A DNA stretch of 25,631 nt from Candidatus Poribacteria bacterium WGA-3G (GCA_000406005.1 ASZN01000076.1:1-25631), one strand, 5' to 3'. Positions 1-7,441 are shown, numbered from the stretch's first letter. The notes: a model not told the origin generated them from the sequence alone. Made by a program: numbers and translations.

Positions 1-70
1 CAGCGAGTTCTGTGGCAGATGAAACACCAAAGAAAATCCTTTCAACCTCTGAGAACGCAACTGAAATGCG

Positions 71-94
71 ACATAAATTGTCCAAACTACTGTA
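71..94. repeat. Terminal-repeat fragment of a MITE/IS family
   Basis: The 11 bases TTGTCCAAACT at 78-88 are identical to the inner part of the right terminal repeat of the MITE-like elements at 1419-1645 and 9091-9327. The fragment lies about 35 bases from the broken IS630-type transposase at 124-399, so it may be the outer end of that insertion. No matching left end is visible nearby. Inference only. Confidence 0.35.
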
Positions 95-123
95 ACAATA
101 GGAAAACTGTTAATAAGATAACG

Positions 124-399
124 CTAAAAAATAAAAAAGTCAATATTTTTCAGCAAGTAGTTGTTAATCCTAAAGATCGCGAGCACAGGAAAATCAGCGG
201 CATGTTTCTCAAGAGCATCATAATCAATGTCGCGGGGACCTTTGGGCCCCGGTTTCTGATATGTAAATGGGTCTTTGGCTTCCAACCACTTATAGATCGC
301 CTGCCTTGAGACACCGAAGGTGCGTTCAGCATCGGCTTTGCTGCCACCCTTATTGACGAAATCAAGAACGCTTTTGCGTAAATCTGTTGAATATCTCAT
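124..399 (-). pseudogene. Truncated IS630-family transposase, N-terminal fragment
   Basis: The product begins MRYSTDLRKSVLDFVNKGG and continues with a helix-turn-helix (SKADAERTFGVSRQAIYKWLE) and the linker KPGPKGPRDIDYDALEKHAADFP. This is the usual N-terminus of IS630-type transposases that insert at TA. An ATG at 397-399 is preferred over the upstream ATGs because family similarity starts there. After residue ~70 the similarity stops: the tail LAIFRINNYLLKNIDFF is hydrophobic out-of-family sequence and the frame ends near 124. Full-length family members have about 340 residues and a DDE catalytic domain, which is wholly absent, so this is a dead remnant. A copy of the TGACGT array (458-527) lies just upstream of its start. 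Confidence 0.75.
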
Positions 400-457
400 A
401 AACATAAAGCCTAACATAAATAATAGAAAATGTAAACTTATTTTTTGACTTTACTAT

Positions 458-527
458 AATGTGACGTTTGTAACGTCACTGTGACGTGCAGAATCCACGT
501 GTGACGCGGGAATGTGACGTGATTTCG
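458..527 (-). promoter_or_regulatory. TGACGT-box array, copy 1
   Basis: A 70-bp stretch holds several TGACGT/ACGTCA half-sites, including the palindrome GTGACGTT-TGT-AACGTCAC at 461-479 and the pair GTGACGT...ACGTGTGACG. Read on the minus strand it matches 16844-16913 at 65 of 70 positions. Here it ends about 60 bp upstream of the transposase fragment start (399); the other copy lies just upstream of an HTH regulator. Spaced, partly palindromic boxes near start codons suggest an operator array, though a mobile repeat is also possible. Confidence 0.6.
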
Positions 528-581
528 TGTTTTTTTCGCCACGGTTTGTCCCGATGCATTTTGTTTGGTGTGGATGCCCGA

Positions 582-605
582 AAATGTTACACCAGTGTAA
601 CATTT
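582..605. promoter_or_regulatory. 24-bp perfect palindrome with a second half-site
   Basis: AATGTTACAC-CA-GTGTAACATT plus one more paired base on each side gives a perfect 24-bp dyad. A half-site, GTGTAACATTT, recurs at 696-706 about 100 bp away. This is the form of a binding site for a dimeric repressor. No intact gene is adjacent, so the regulated unit may have been lost. I see no coding sequence between 400 and 1320. Confidence 0.45.
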
Positions 606-920
606 AGTGTAGATAGGTTATCGGTCTAATCTTAGTCGTTGTAAGGGTTTAGGCGCAATTTGGTTTTGGTTGCGAAAAAAATAAATTAGCAAAAAGTGTA
701 ACATTTTGTTTATCTGAACCGAGATTATAGGATACTCGTGTTTGTTCTTAATTTTAGTATAGATTATATATGATAACATATACAATTTGTAAAGGCAAAT
801 TTATTTTCCCGAGAAATGTCACAAATGTTTTCATTCGGATGGCTTTCCTTTCGTTAAAGGTTGCCAGTGGCAGCTAAAAAATTCGAGATCGTCTAATGAC
901 GGTTAATAGGTACCGATGTC

Positions 921-1039
921 ATACCATTTCTGATTTTATTGGTTTCCTCTTATGTAGCATAGACTGTTAGTCTGTGTTCCGGTATGCCACCGTCCTTCAT
1001 AACATGCGGTAATGCGACAACACTGTTTAGAAATGGTAT
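921..1039. repeat. Short element with 11-bp inverted ends
   Basis: ATACCATTTCT (921-931) and AGAAATGGTAT (1029-1039) are perfect reverse complements bounding 119 bp of non-coding sequence. The inside also has a small hairpin (AGACTGTTAGTCT near 960-972). It is probably a small non-autonomous element or REP-type unit. No other full copy is seen in this window. Confidence 0.3.
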
Positions 1040-1187
1040 CACTTCGGAAGTCGTCGGCTGCTTGTAGGGTTGTTTGGAATTCGGTTTCCGAAATCCGTTT
1101 TAGGGTGTAGACACCCTCTGTCGGCATGACAGCAGAATTGAGTAAATGGAGCATTTGAGGTGCCTCGGAGGTGCGATAATGCACTTC

Positions 1188-1246
1188 GCATTTGGGGTTT
1201 TTGCTGGCGTGTTTCTTCAAGTACGCCGCAGAATCGCACGACTACG
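1188..1246. repeat. Interspersed repeat shared with 15436-15490 and 20610-20665
   Basis: The stretch GGGGTTTTTGCTGGCGTGTT followed by TCTTCAAGTACGCCGCA recurs with few changes near 15445-15480. The neighbouring GATAATGCACTTCGCATTT is found inverted at about 20638-20660. The shared pieces are arranged differently at each site, so these are mosaic interspersed repeats. Apparent reading frames across 936-1240 are not credible genes. Confidence 0.45.
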
Positions 1247-1320
1247 AACCTGTTATCTATAACCCAAGTTGCTACTAAAGGACTTTGGACGTTTCAAAAC
1301 GGTTTTTCAGACACTTTCCT

Positions 1321-1604
1321 CACCCCAGCGGGGTGATATGTCTATAGAAACCGGTATATCAACCTCCCGCACTCCAGCGGAGTGCTATGTGAATAAATAG
1401 ATGGCAACTTGCGTTATCTATACTATAGTTTGGACAGTTTCGTTCAGATTCATGCCCAGTTTTCAAGCAGCTTTGATTTTTTTCAGAGTTCCTCACACAA
1501 CGCAACAGAAAAAAAATAAACCCGGATATACCAAACGGCAGCCCCAGCGGGGCGGAATGTCTATAGAAACATCAGGATCCCCAAATCCTAAGCCCCGTAG
1601 GGGC
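1321..1604. repeat. REP-like hairpin family (four units)
   Basis: Four short hairpins each precede a conserved tail of the ATGTCTATAGAAA type: CACCCC-AGC-GGGGTG at 1321-1335, CACTCC-AGC-GGAGTG at 1370-1384, GCCCC-AGC-GGGGC at 1541-1553 and GCCCC-GTA-GGGGC at 1592-1604. A fifth, longer relative is at 2073-2100. The stems vary while pairing is kept, as expected for REP elements. There is no coding sequence in this stretch. Confidence 0.6.
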
Positions 1605-1645
1605 GATATGTGTACCGTCCTTAAAATTGTCCAAACTTTAGTATA
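1419..1645. mobile_element. MITE-like element, copy 1, next to the CRISPR array
   Basis: The left end TATACTATAGTTTGGACAG (1419-1437) and the reverse complement of the right end (1627-1645), TATACTAAAGTTTGGACAA, agree at 17 of 19 positions, bounding 227 bp without a transposase. A second copy is at 9091-9327, and the subterminal sequence (CAGATT, GTTTTCAA) is partly conserved. Ends starting in TA suit an IS630/Tc1-type transposase. REP hairpins lie inside. The right end is only 25 bp from the first CRISPR repeat, so any original leader has been separated from the array. Confidence 0.6.
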
Positions 1646-1670
1646 CACTATGTTAACCGACCAAAACCCA

Positions 1671-1762
1671 GTTTCGATTCCATACTGGTTCGATTAAAAG
1701 AAATCATAGTCGTTGTATATTAACGGTTTTCTAATAGGTTTCGATTCCATACTGGTTCGATT
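1671..1762 (+). CRISPR. Detached upstream part of the CRISPR array
   Basis: A full 30-bp repeat at 1671-1700 (begins GTTTCGATTCC, ends CGATTAAAAG) is followed by a 37-nt spacer at 1701-1737. A second repeat starting at 1738 matches for 25 bases and is cut at 1762, where GGGGAATAG replaces the expected AAAAG. The repeat is identical to that of the main array at 2386-2746. This is therefore the leader-side end of one array, separated from the rest by about 560 bp of inserted or rearranged sequence. Confidence 0.85.
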
Positions 1763-1860
1763 GGGGAATAGTTCTCAGTACGATTTTTTTTGCGAAAAAA
1801 TCTTTCAGTTGTCAGTACTCAGTACCACTTTTGAAACGGGTATGCTTAGAAGACTTTCCA
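1741..1860. repeat. Duplicated 120-bp unit, copy A
   Basis: From inside the broken CRISPR repeat through GGGGAATAGTTCTCAGTACG and on to ...GCTTAGAAGACTTTCCA, this stretch recurs almost unchanged at 2199-2317. It contains a TTTTGCGAAAAAATC hairpin-like core and CAGTACTCAGTACC, and a diverged inverted relative lies near 15672-15712. It is a genome-wide interspersed repeat inserted into the array and then duplicated with its CRISPR-repeat flank. Confidence 0.65.
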
Positions 1861-2152
1861 TAGGTGTCAATTTTAGCAATAACAACCATCTCGGACCCAG
1901 GCCCGGTAGGTTCGTAGTAGTGCGATTCATCGCACGTTCCAATATTACCGAATTAAAAAATCAATCCTCATCAACCGAACCGGATTCTACACAGAAACCT
2001 TGAAGACTTCAGAAACCCCTTCAGTCGCGTAGCAACGCAATGTTTATAGCAAGCGTCAGCGAAAAAAGGAATCAGGTTTCCCCGTAGGGGCGGAAACCTG
2101 TTTATATCTATGGTTGTTAAAATGCTGCGAAAAATCCTAAATTGACACCTAT
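1861..2152. mobile_element. TIR-bounded element flanked by 23-bp direct repeats
   Basis: The ends TAGGTGTCAATTT and AAATTGACACCTA are perfect inverted repeats, with a further paired AACAACCAT / ATGGTTGTT just inside. Directly outside each end is the same 23-bp sequence (GGGTATGCTT...GACTTTCCA, at 1838-1860 and 2153-2175), which looks like a long target duplication. The interior is a mosaic: a GTGCGATTCATCGCAC unit at 1923-1938, a repeat shared inverted with 15355-15400, and a long REP hairpin at 2073-2100. No transposase is encoded. Confidence 0.5.
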
Positions 2153-2198
2153 GGGTATGCTTAGAAGACTTTCCAACCTGCCAGCCTTCCAGCCCTTC

Positions 2199-2317
2199 CG
2201 ATTCCATACTGGTTCGATTGGGGAATAGTTCTCAGTACGATTTTTTTTGCGAAAAAATCTTTCAGTTGTCAGTACTCAGTACCACTTTTCAAACGGGCAT
2301 GCTTAGAAGACCTTCCA
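2199..2317. repeat. Duplicated 120-bp unit, copy B
   Basis: This is the second copy of 1741-1860. It starts with 21 bases of the CRISPR repeat (CGATTCCATACTGGTTCGATT) joined to the same GGGGAATAG junction, with only a few substitutions before ending at ...AGAAGACCTTCCA. The identical hybrid junction in both copies shows that the duplication happened after the repeat had been broken. Confidence 0.65.
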
Positions 2318-2320
2318 GCC

Positions 2321-2746
2321 ATTCAGATTCTAAATTGGTGCGATTAAAAGGAGAAAAGACGGAGAGAAATGCAACTATACTATACTTTTCGATTCCATAC
2401 TAGTTCGATTAAAAGTTAGCAGCCGTGCCAACACACCGAGTCTTGAGCATCGTTTCGATTCCATACTGGTTCGATTAAAAGCATATTCGGTCTCGGCTAC
2501 ACGGATTTGAAAAAATAGGTTTCGATTCCATACTGGTTCGATTAAAAGCAGAGATGATGCAAGCCATATCAGAGCAGTTAGGGTTTCGATTCCATACTGG
2601 TTCGATTAAAAATCGAGACAAACGTCGATGGCTGCTATCTCAATGAAACGTTTCGATTCCATACTGGTTCGATTAAAAGTTAAAACGCCATGTCTCCTAC
2701 CAACGGCTCATCCGACGTTTCGATTCCATACTGATCCGATTAAAAA
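2321..2746 (+). CRISPR. Main CRISPR array, 7 repeats incl. degenerate ones
   Basis: The consensus is 30 bp, beginning GTTTCGATTCC and ending CGATTAAAAG. Repeats are at 2321-2350 (degenerate, 23/30), 2386-2415, 2452-2481, 2519-2548, 2583-2612, 2650-2679 and 2717-2746 (three changes). The intervening spacers of 34-37 nt all differ. The decayed last repeat suggests that the leader was on the left, upstream of 1671. The 3' ATTAAAAG resembles the ATTGAAA(G/C) handle of Cas6-processed type I/III repeats. No cas1, cas2 or effector genes are in this window; the only cas gene is cas6 at 19094-19846. I cannot tell whether that Cas6 processes this array. Confidence 0.93.
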
Positions 2747-2892
2747 CATTTCACGACAACCTTCAAATATATTATACACGATCCTTAGGCAACATGTCAA
2801 CGAAATCTCCTATTTTTCAACACCCGCTGACAAACTTTTCCATACGTCTATCAACCCATTAAAAGACCAAGCTGCCCTTATAGGAGCGGTTT

Positions 2893-3204
2893 TTAACTCT
2901 TCAGTGTTTTAGTCTTTTTGACTTCGTTCAGTCTTTCCTCAACCTGATTCGGATCGTGGGTTGCTACAACCTTGGAGTCCAGCGGATGTGACAAACTGTA
3001 ATTAGCACCCCGTCCACCTCGGATAGCACCTTGTGACGCATCAACGAGACGATAAAAATCCGATATAAGCTGAGCATCAATCTTCGGATTATTTTCAATA
3101 GTCGCATCGTCAACATTCCGGTCAGAAGATACATTCGCCTTAGATGCCTCGTTCTTGTCCTCTTCTGTCGTAGACGGTATGGTAGGATAGCGTAAGTCTT
3201 TCAT
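2893..3204 (-). CDS. Small hydrophilic protein of unknown function
   Basis: I do not recognise this 103-residue protein. The N-terminal third (MKDLRYPTIPSTTEEDKNEA...) is acidic, polar and probably disordered. The middle carries a more ordered-looking stretch, LISDFYRLVDASQGAIRGGRG, and the C-terminus is charged. There is no membrane segment or cysteine motif. AAAGGG about 9 nt before the ATG serves as ribosome site. It starts 26 nt after the stop codon of the SDH_sah protease on the same strand, so the two are probably co-transcribed. It may be a partner, substrate or regulator of that protease (inference). Confidence 0.6.
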   Translation of the reverse strand: MKDLRYPTIPSTTEEDKNEASKANVSSDRNVDDATIENNPKIDAQLISDFYRLVDASQGAIRGGRGANYSLSHPLDSKVVATHDPNQVEERLNEVKKTKTLKS

Positions 3205-3230
3205 TAGTAATACCCTTTTGAATTAAGGAA

Positions 3231-4145
3231 TTATCTTAACCTGCCGCTCGGAGTGCGTGGAGGACGATCTATGAACCTGTTTGTGTGTCGAGTATGTACA
3301 AACAAGCCAGATCGATTTCCTTGCATGTACACGTAATATTCAAGCGATCTAAAATAATAGTCAAGATCCAAGGAAAGGCTTGGACTATCCTCGATCTTCT
3401 CAATTTTCAGACAGATGGGATCCGCGTCCAACGTTTCCCTTGAGATCGTACGTCCATGAGAACGCCAACGCTCATAATCGCCTAAGATTCTGGCTATTTC
3501 TTCCGCTCTTATCCGCTTTTCTTCATCTGTAACAGGATTTCCTGTTGTACTGTGCGTATCCCAATCTCTAAATTTATATTTAGAAAGCCACTCGGTTAAA
3601 AGATCCTGTGATAACAGACGCGCTTGTTCAAACTGGTAAAGTTCACCCGCATCGAAATTATTGAGAAGGATGAGTTCTGCCGTGTTCAATTGTCCCGATT
3701 CCGCTCTTTCGTAGAATCTCTGATACTGGTTCAGATATGACATGGCGGGTACAAACTTTCCATCCTTCTCAATTTGTGGATCAATCGGTCCCAAACACGA
3801 AAAGTAATTCATGAAAATCTGATCCCCCGCCATCACAAAAACCGTGCCTGCAGACATTGCTCGGTTCGGAACTATAAAGTAAACTTCATTGTAATGATGA
3901 CGAATCACAGTTACCATCCGCTCGACCACTTCAACAATACCACCAACTGTATCTAAAACAACGGCTATTCGATCCCGATGATATTGGATACGTTCAACAG
4001 ATTCCTTGACGATCTTCTCCAACCCAGGCAATATCGGACCGAAGATCGTGAGTACATCCGCTTGGAGGATATTCTCAAGCCTGCTCAGGTCTTGATTGAG
4101 AAGATTTCGTGCTTGAGATTGACGGTCACTGGGACGTTGTGTCAC
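3231..4145 (-). CDS. SDH_sah-family (ClpP/crotonase-fold) serine protease
   Basis: This 304-residue protein has the layout of the serine dehydrogenase proteinase family (SDH_sah), cytosolic or membrane-associated proteases with a ClpP fold. Visible are VVLDTVGG (~64-69), a nucleophile motif NRAMSAGTVF with Ser ~98, and LGPIDPQI (~118-125), which is diagnostic of the family. A GTG start at 4145 is chosen because GGGAG lies 9 nt upstream. Extending the frame to 4235 would put the start codon inside the -35 box (TTGACT, 4230-4235) of its own promoter. It is divergent from the DNA methyltransferase gene and shares its control region. Its exact substrate is unknown; a role in the defence island is an inference from position. 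Confidence 0.8.
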   Translation of the reverse strand: MTQRPSDRQSQARNLLNQDLSRLENILQADVLTIFGPILPGLEKIVKESVERIQYHRDRIAVVLDTVGGIVEVVERMVTVIRHHYNEVYFIVPNRAMSAGTVFVMAGDQIFMNYFSCLGPIDPQIEKDGKFVPAMSYLNQYQRFYERAESGQLNTAELILLNNFDAGELYQFEQARLLSQDLLTEWLSKYKFRDWDTHSTTGNPVTDEEKRIRAEEIARILGDYERWRSHGRTISRETLDADPICLKIEKIEDSPSLSLDLDYYFRSLEYYVYMQGNRSGLFVHTRHTNRFIDRPPRTPSGRLR

Positions 4146-4159
4146 TGATAGGTTCTCCC

Positions 4160-4235
4160 TTGACTTAAAAGCATTCGTCTGGTATAGTATATTACACTTA
4201 TCGTATATGTTATACCATACTTGGCTTTTAGTCAA
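4160..4235. promoter_or_regulatory. Divergent promoters with shared 38-bp dyad
   Basis: On the plus strand TTGACT (4160-4165), 17 nt, then TATAGT (4183-4188) form a good sigma-70 promoter for the methyltransferase gene. On the minus strand TTGACT (4235-4230), 17 nt, then TAACAT form a weaker promoter for the protease. An imperfect inverted repeat, TGGTATAGTATAT (4180-4192) and ATATGTTATACCA (4205-4217), has 11 of 13 paired positions and overlaps both -10 regions, so one bound regulator could control both operons. Confidence 0.6.
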
Positions 4236-4289
4236 GTATCAATTTTCACTGCCACTTACGCTTTCGATTTCTGTAAAAGAGGATTCATA

Positions 4290-7241
4290 ATGGCAAGAAA
4301 CAGACGCACCACGGAACAACGAGAAGTCCAAGACTACCGACACGAAACTGCCACTCGAAGGAACAACCCACCTGCTGGCATCGCTGCACAAGGGAGAATA
4401 GAAGAAACACCGAAACAGGAATACGCATACAATCCGCATCTGCCACCGATACTGCGTTCCGATCCTGACGGTGATGTTGACGAACTTCACGAACTTCTCC
4501 AAAAAGCACTGCACCAAACGCTTGAACCAGAAGAAGCGGAAAAAATCGCTAATGCCCTCAAACATCACGAACCTTGGTTGGAATGGGCAGGTAAACAGGA
4601 GGCGAAATCTTTTACTGTAGATCCGGTAGCATTGCATGTGCATGAGCGCGTCAGTACAAAAGCCATTCTGAAGGTGGCAGAACGCGAGAACGTTCAACGT
4701 CAACTCTTTGCAGATCCGCAGCAGTCATATAACGAGGCTGTGGAGTTTTACAAGCACGATGTGGATTGGACAAATCGGCTTATTCTTGGGGATAGCCTGA
4801 TGGTGATGAGTTCTCTTGCACACCGAGAAGACCTCGCGGGTAAGGTGCAGATGATATACATTGATCCACCTTACGGTATCAAGTTTTCTTCCAACTTTCA
4901 ACCTACCGTTTTTCAGCGCGATGTGAGGGATAGAGACCAAGATTTGACGCGCGAACCAGAACAGATAAAGGCATACCGTGATACGTGGACACTCGGTGTG
5001 CACACCTACCTTGCCTACCTACGCGACCGACTGATTGTGGCGAAAGATTTGTTGACAGATAGCGGAAGTATCTTTGTGCAGATAAGTGATGAGAACATCC
5101 ATCGGGTACGTTCTATTATGGATGAAGTATTTGGTCCAGAAAATTTTGTTAGTCTAATTACTTTTACTAAAACTGCACCATTGGGTAGCAAGCTGCTTGT
5201 AAGTCGTTGCGACTATATTATTTGGTATGCTACCGACAAAAGTCAATGTAAGTATCGTCCAATGTTCGTGTCGAAAAACATAGGGGAAGGATCATCATAC
5301 AAATACGTTGAGTTAATTGATGGCACAAAACGGCAAATGACTCGGCAGGAACAACAAAAACCCTCTCTTTTACCTGAAGGATCTACACCATTTACACTTG
5401 GTAATTTATTGTCTACAGGTTATACTCAGACATGTTACTATGATTTTCAGTTTGAAGGTCGTATGGTTGAGCGAGGACGTTACAGTTGGAAAACCACTGA
5501 AAAAGGTATGAAAAAGTTGCTTGAAGCAAATAGAGTATGGGGTTCAGGAGTAAGACCTGGCTATGTGCAAAAACACTCCGATTTTCCTGTTAAGAGATTG
5601 GATCATTTATGGCATGATGTTGGAGGTGCACATGATCGTAAATACGTTGTGGAAACCAGTACCAAAGTCATACAACGTTGTCTTCTAATGACCACAGATC
5701 CTGGTGATCTTGTTCTTGATCCGACTTGTGGTAGTGGCACAACTGCATACGTTGCTGAGAAATGGGGTAGACGGTGGATTACGATTGATACGAGCCGTGT
5801 TTCGATTGCTTTGGCGCGGCAACGTCTCTTGACAAGCAGTTTTGAATATTACAAACTCAAAGACGAGACAAGCGGTGTTGAAGGCGGGTTTATCAATAAA
5901 ACCGTACCGCACATCACACTTGGAAGCATTGCACAGAACACCGCGCTTGATCCTATCTTTGAAAAGCATGAACCGATTCTCACAGAGAAGTTGGAGACGT
6001 TGAACAGCGCATTAGCAGATATTACGCCAGAAATCCGAACGAAACTCCACGCCAAACTGGCAGATAAGGAGAGGCGCGAAGGAAAAAAATCTATCACGAA
6101 TGCGGATAAACGGCGTTGGCAGCTGCCAGAGATGGCTTGGCAGGAGTGGGAAGTGCCTTTCGATACCGACGACGATTGGACAGAAGCATTGCGGGATGCA
6201 TTGACCGATTATCGCGACGCATGGCGCGCAAAGATGGACGAAGTAAATGAATGTATTGCTGCATCCTCAGACGGTGAGGAGTTGGTTGATCAGCCAGAGG
6301 TGGATAGGAAACGGATGCGTGTGAGTGGTCCTTTCACCGTGGAGGCGGTGCAACCTCCGGAGGAATTCCTTGATGTTGAGTCTCCTATCGGTGGAGAACC
6401 TGAAGAGATAGAGGAGACATTTGACACCGAATCTGAGGAACGCGAGGCTGTTAATGCTGAGGCGTATCTTGATAAGATGGTTCGTTTGCTGCGTGAAGAT
6501 GGTGTGAAGTTTGCAGAAGATCAAAAACAGAAATTTGCCACGCTTGATCCGCTTGAAGGGGGTGTGCTGCACGCTGAAGGGAGTTGGGAAAATGGTGATT
6601 CAGATCGCCGTGTCGCTGTTGCGTTCGGTCCTCAGCACGGACCTGTTACAGTGATGCAAGTTGAAGATTGCCTGCCTGCTGCGTCTCGCCGCGGTTACGA
6701 TGAGTTGATTTTTGCTGGGTTCAGTTTTGATGGTGCCGCACAGGTGATTATCCAAGAAGATCCGAATCCGAGGGTGCGTATCCACATGGCAAATATCAGT
6801 CCGGATGTGGTAATGGATGGCTTGCTGAGGAATACCTCTACCAGTCAGTTGTTTACGGTGTTTGGGTTGCCTCGAACTAAACTTGAAAAGATAGAGAGCG
6901 AAGAATCAATTGAATACACTATCACGATGGAGGGTGTGGATATCTATAATCCTGTGGATAACACGGTGAGTTCGGCTGGTGCGGATAAGGTTGCGGCGTG
7001 GTTCGTTGATTCGGATTATGATGGTCGGACGTTCTGTATCACCCAAGCCTTCTTTCCTGATAAAAAGGCGTGGGACAAGATTGCCCGCGACCTCAAGGGT
7101 GTGATTGACACTGAGAGTTTTGACGCATTCAGTGGCACAGAATCGTTGCCATTTCCTGCGGGGGAACATGAATGTGTTGCTGTTAAGGTGATTGACCCGC
7201 GTGGGAATGAGGTGATGCGGGTGCATAATTTGGAAAAGTAG
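4290..7241 (+). CDS. Beta-class DNA methyltransferase, Mod subunit of a type III-like R-M system
   Basis: This 983-residue enzyme probably methylates adenine N6 to protect host DNA. Motif IV DPPYG is at ~192-196 and the AdoMet site DPTCGSGTT at ~477-485; this order marks the beta class, as in type III Mod proteins. The target-recognition region lies between them (~285-465). The C-terminal third has an acidic linker (~695-730) and a long domain of unknown fold ending in KVIDPRGNEVMRV, making the protein longer than a classic Mod (~650 residues). The ATG at 4290 has AAGAGGA 6 nt upstream; the earlier TTG at 4221 lies within the promoter region. The region 5140-5690 is more AT-rich than its flanks, as if the recognition domain had been exchanged. 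The cognate nuclease is at 10529-13516. Confidence 0.9.
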   Translation: MARNRRTTEQREVQDYRHETATRRNNPPAGIAAQGRIEETPKQEYAYNPHLPPILRSDPDGDVDELHELLQKALHQTLEPEEAEKIANALKHHEPWLEWAGKQEAKSFTVDPVALHVHERVSTKAILKVAERENVQRQLFADPQQSYNEAVEFYKHDVDWTNRLILGDSLMVMSSLAHREDLAGKVQMIYIDPPYGIKFSSNFQPTVFQRDVRDRDQDLTREPEQIKAYRDTWTLGVHTYLAYLRDRLIVAKDLLTDSGSIFVQISDENIHRVRSIMDEVFGPENFVSLITFTKTAPLGSKLLVSRCDYIIWYATDKSQCKYRPMFVSKNIGEGSSYKYVELIDGTKRQMTRQEQQKPSLLPEGSTPFTLGNLLSTGYTQTCYYDFQFEGRMVERGRYSWKTTEKGMKKLLEANRVWGSGVRPGYVQKHSDFPVKRLDHLWHDVGGAHDRKYVVETSTKVIQRCLLMTTDPGDLVLDPTCGSGTTAYVAEKWGRRWITIDTSRVSIALARQRLLTSSFEYYKLKDETSGVEGGFINKTVPHITLGSIAQNTALDPIFEKHEPILTEKLETLNSALADITPEIRTKLHAKLADKERREGKKSITNADKRRWQLPEMAWQEWEVPFDTDDDWTEALRDALTDYRDAWRAKMDEVNECIAASSDGEELVDQPEVDRKRMRVSGPFTVEAVQPPEEFLDVESPIGGEPEEIEETFDTESEEREAVNAEAYLDKMVRLLREDGVKFAEDQKQKFATLDPLEGGVLHAEGSWENGDSDRRVAVAFGPQHGPVTVMQVEDCLPAASRRGYDELIFAGFSFDGAAQVIIQEDPNPRVRIHMANISPDVVMDGLLRNTSTSQLFTVFGLPRTKLEKIESEESIEYTITMEGVDIYNPVDNTVSSAGADKVAAWFVDSDYDGRTFCITQAFFPDKKAWDKIARDLKGVIDTESFDAFSGTESLPFPAGEHECVAVKVIDPRGNEVMRVHNLEK

Positions 7242-7349
7242 GAACAATCTACGAATTTCAGACTATCACAGATTACATGGATTTCGTTGATTGGATCTTA
7301 TACCTATAGTAGAATTTGAAAATGTAAGAAAAGACCAATTGCGATCATA

Positions 7350-7402
7350 TTACACTATGTTGAATTGTTGTAATTGTTTTGTTACACTATGCTGGATTAT
7401 GT
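7350..7402 (+). promoter_or_regulatory. Promoter with direct repeats upstream of kwaA
   Basis: TTACACTATGTTGAATTGT (7350-7368) and TTACACTATGCTGGATTATG (7382-7401) are near-identical direct repeats 32 bp apart, about three helical turns. The candidate promoter TTGAAT (7360-7365), 17 nt, TACACT (7383-7388) overlaps them. GGAGA at 7429-7433 is the ribosome site for the ATG at 7442. This suggests that kwaA has its own regulated promoter and is not only read through from the methyltransferase gene. Confidence 0.4.
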
Positions 7403-7441
7403 TATTGATTACAAATTAACTTACTTACGGAGACAATTAAC

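Noticed and set aside
458..527. Iteron-type plasmid origin
   Set aside because: The boxes are few and irregular, and there is no replication initiator gene or DnaA-box cluster nearby.
936..1240. Minus-strand reading frames
   Set aside because: They lie within an inverted-repeat element and a mosaic interspersed repeat; the translation is not protein-like.
1671..2746. Complete CRISPR-Cas system in the window
   Set aside because: Only cas6 is found, far away on the other strand; no cas1, cas2, cas3, cas5, cas7, cas8 or cas10 is present.
4146..4235. N-terminal extension of the SDH_sah protease
   Set aside because: Its TTG start coincides with a -35 box and the extension covers the shared promoter dyad; the GTG at 4145 has a proper ribosome site.
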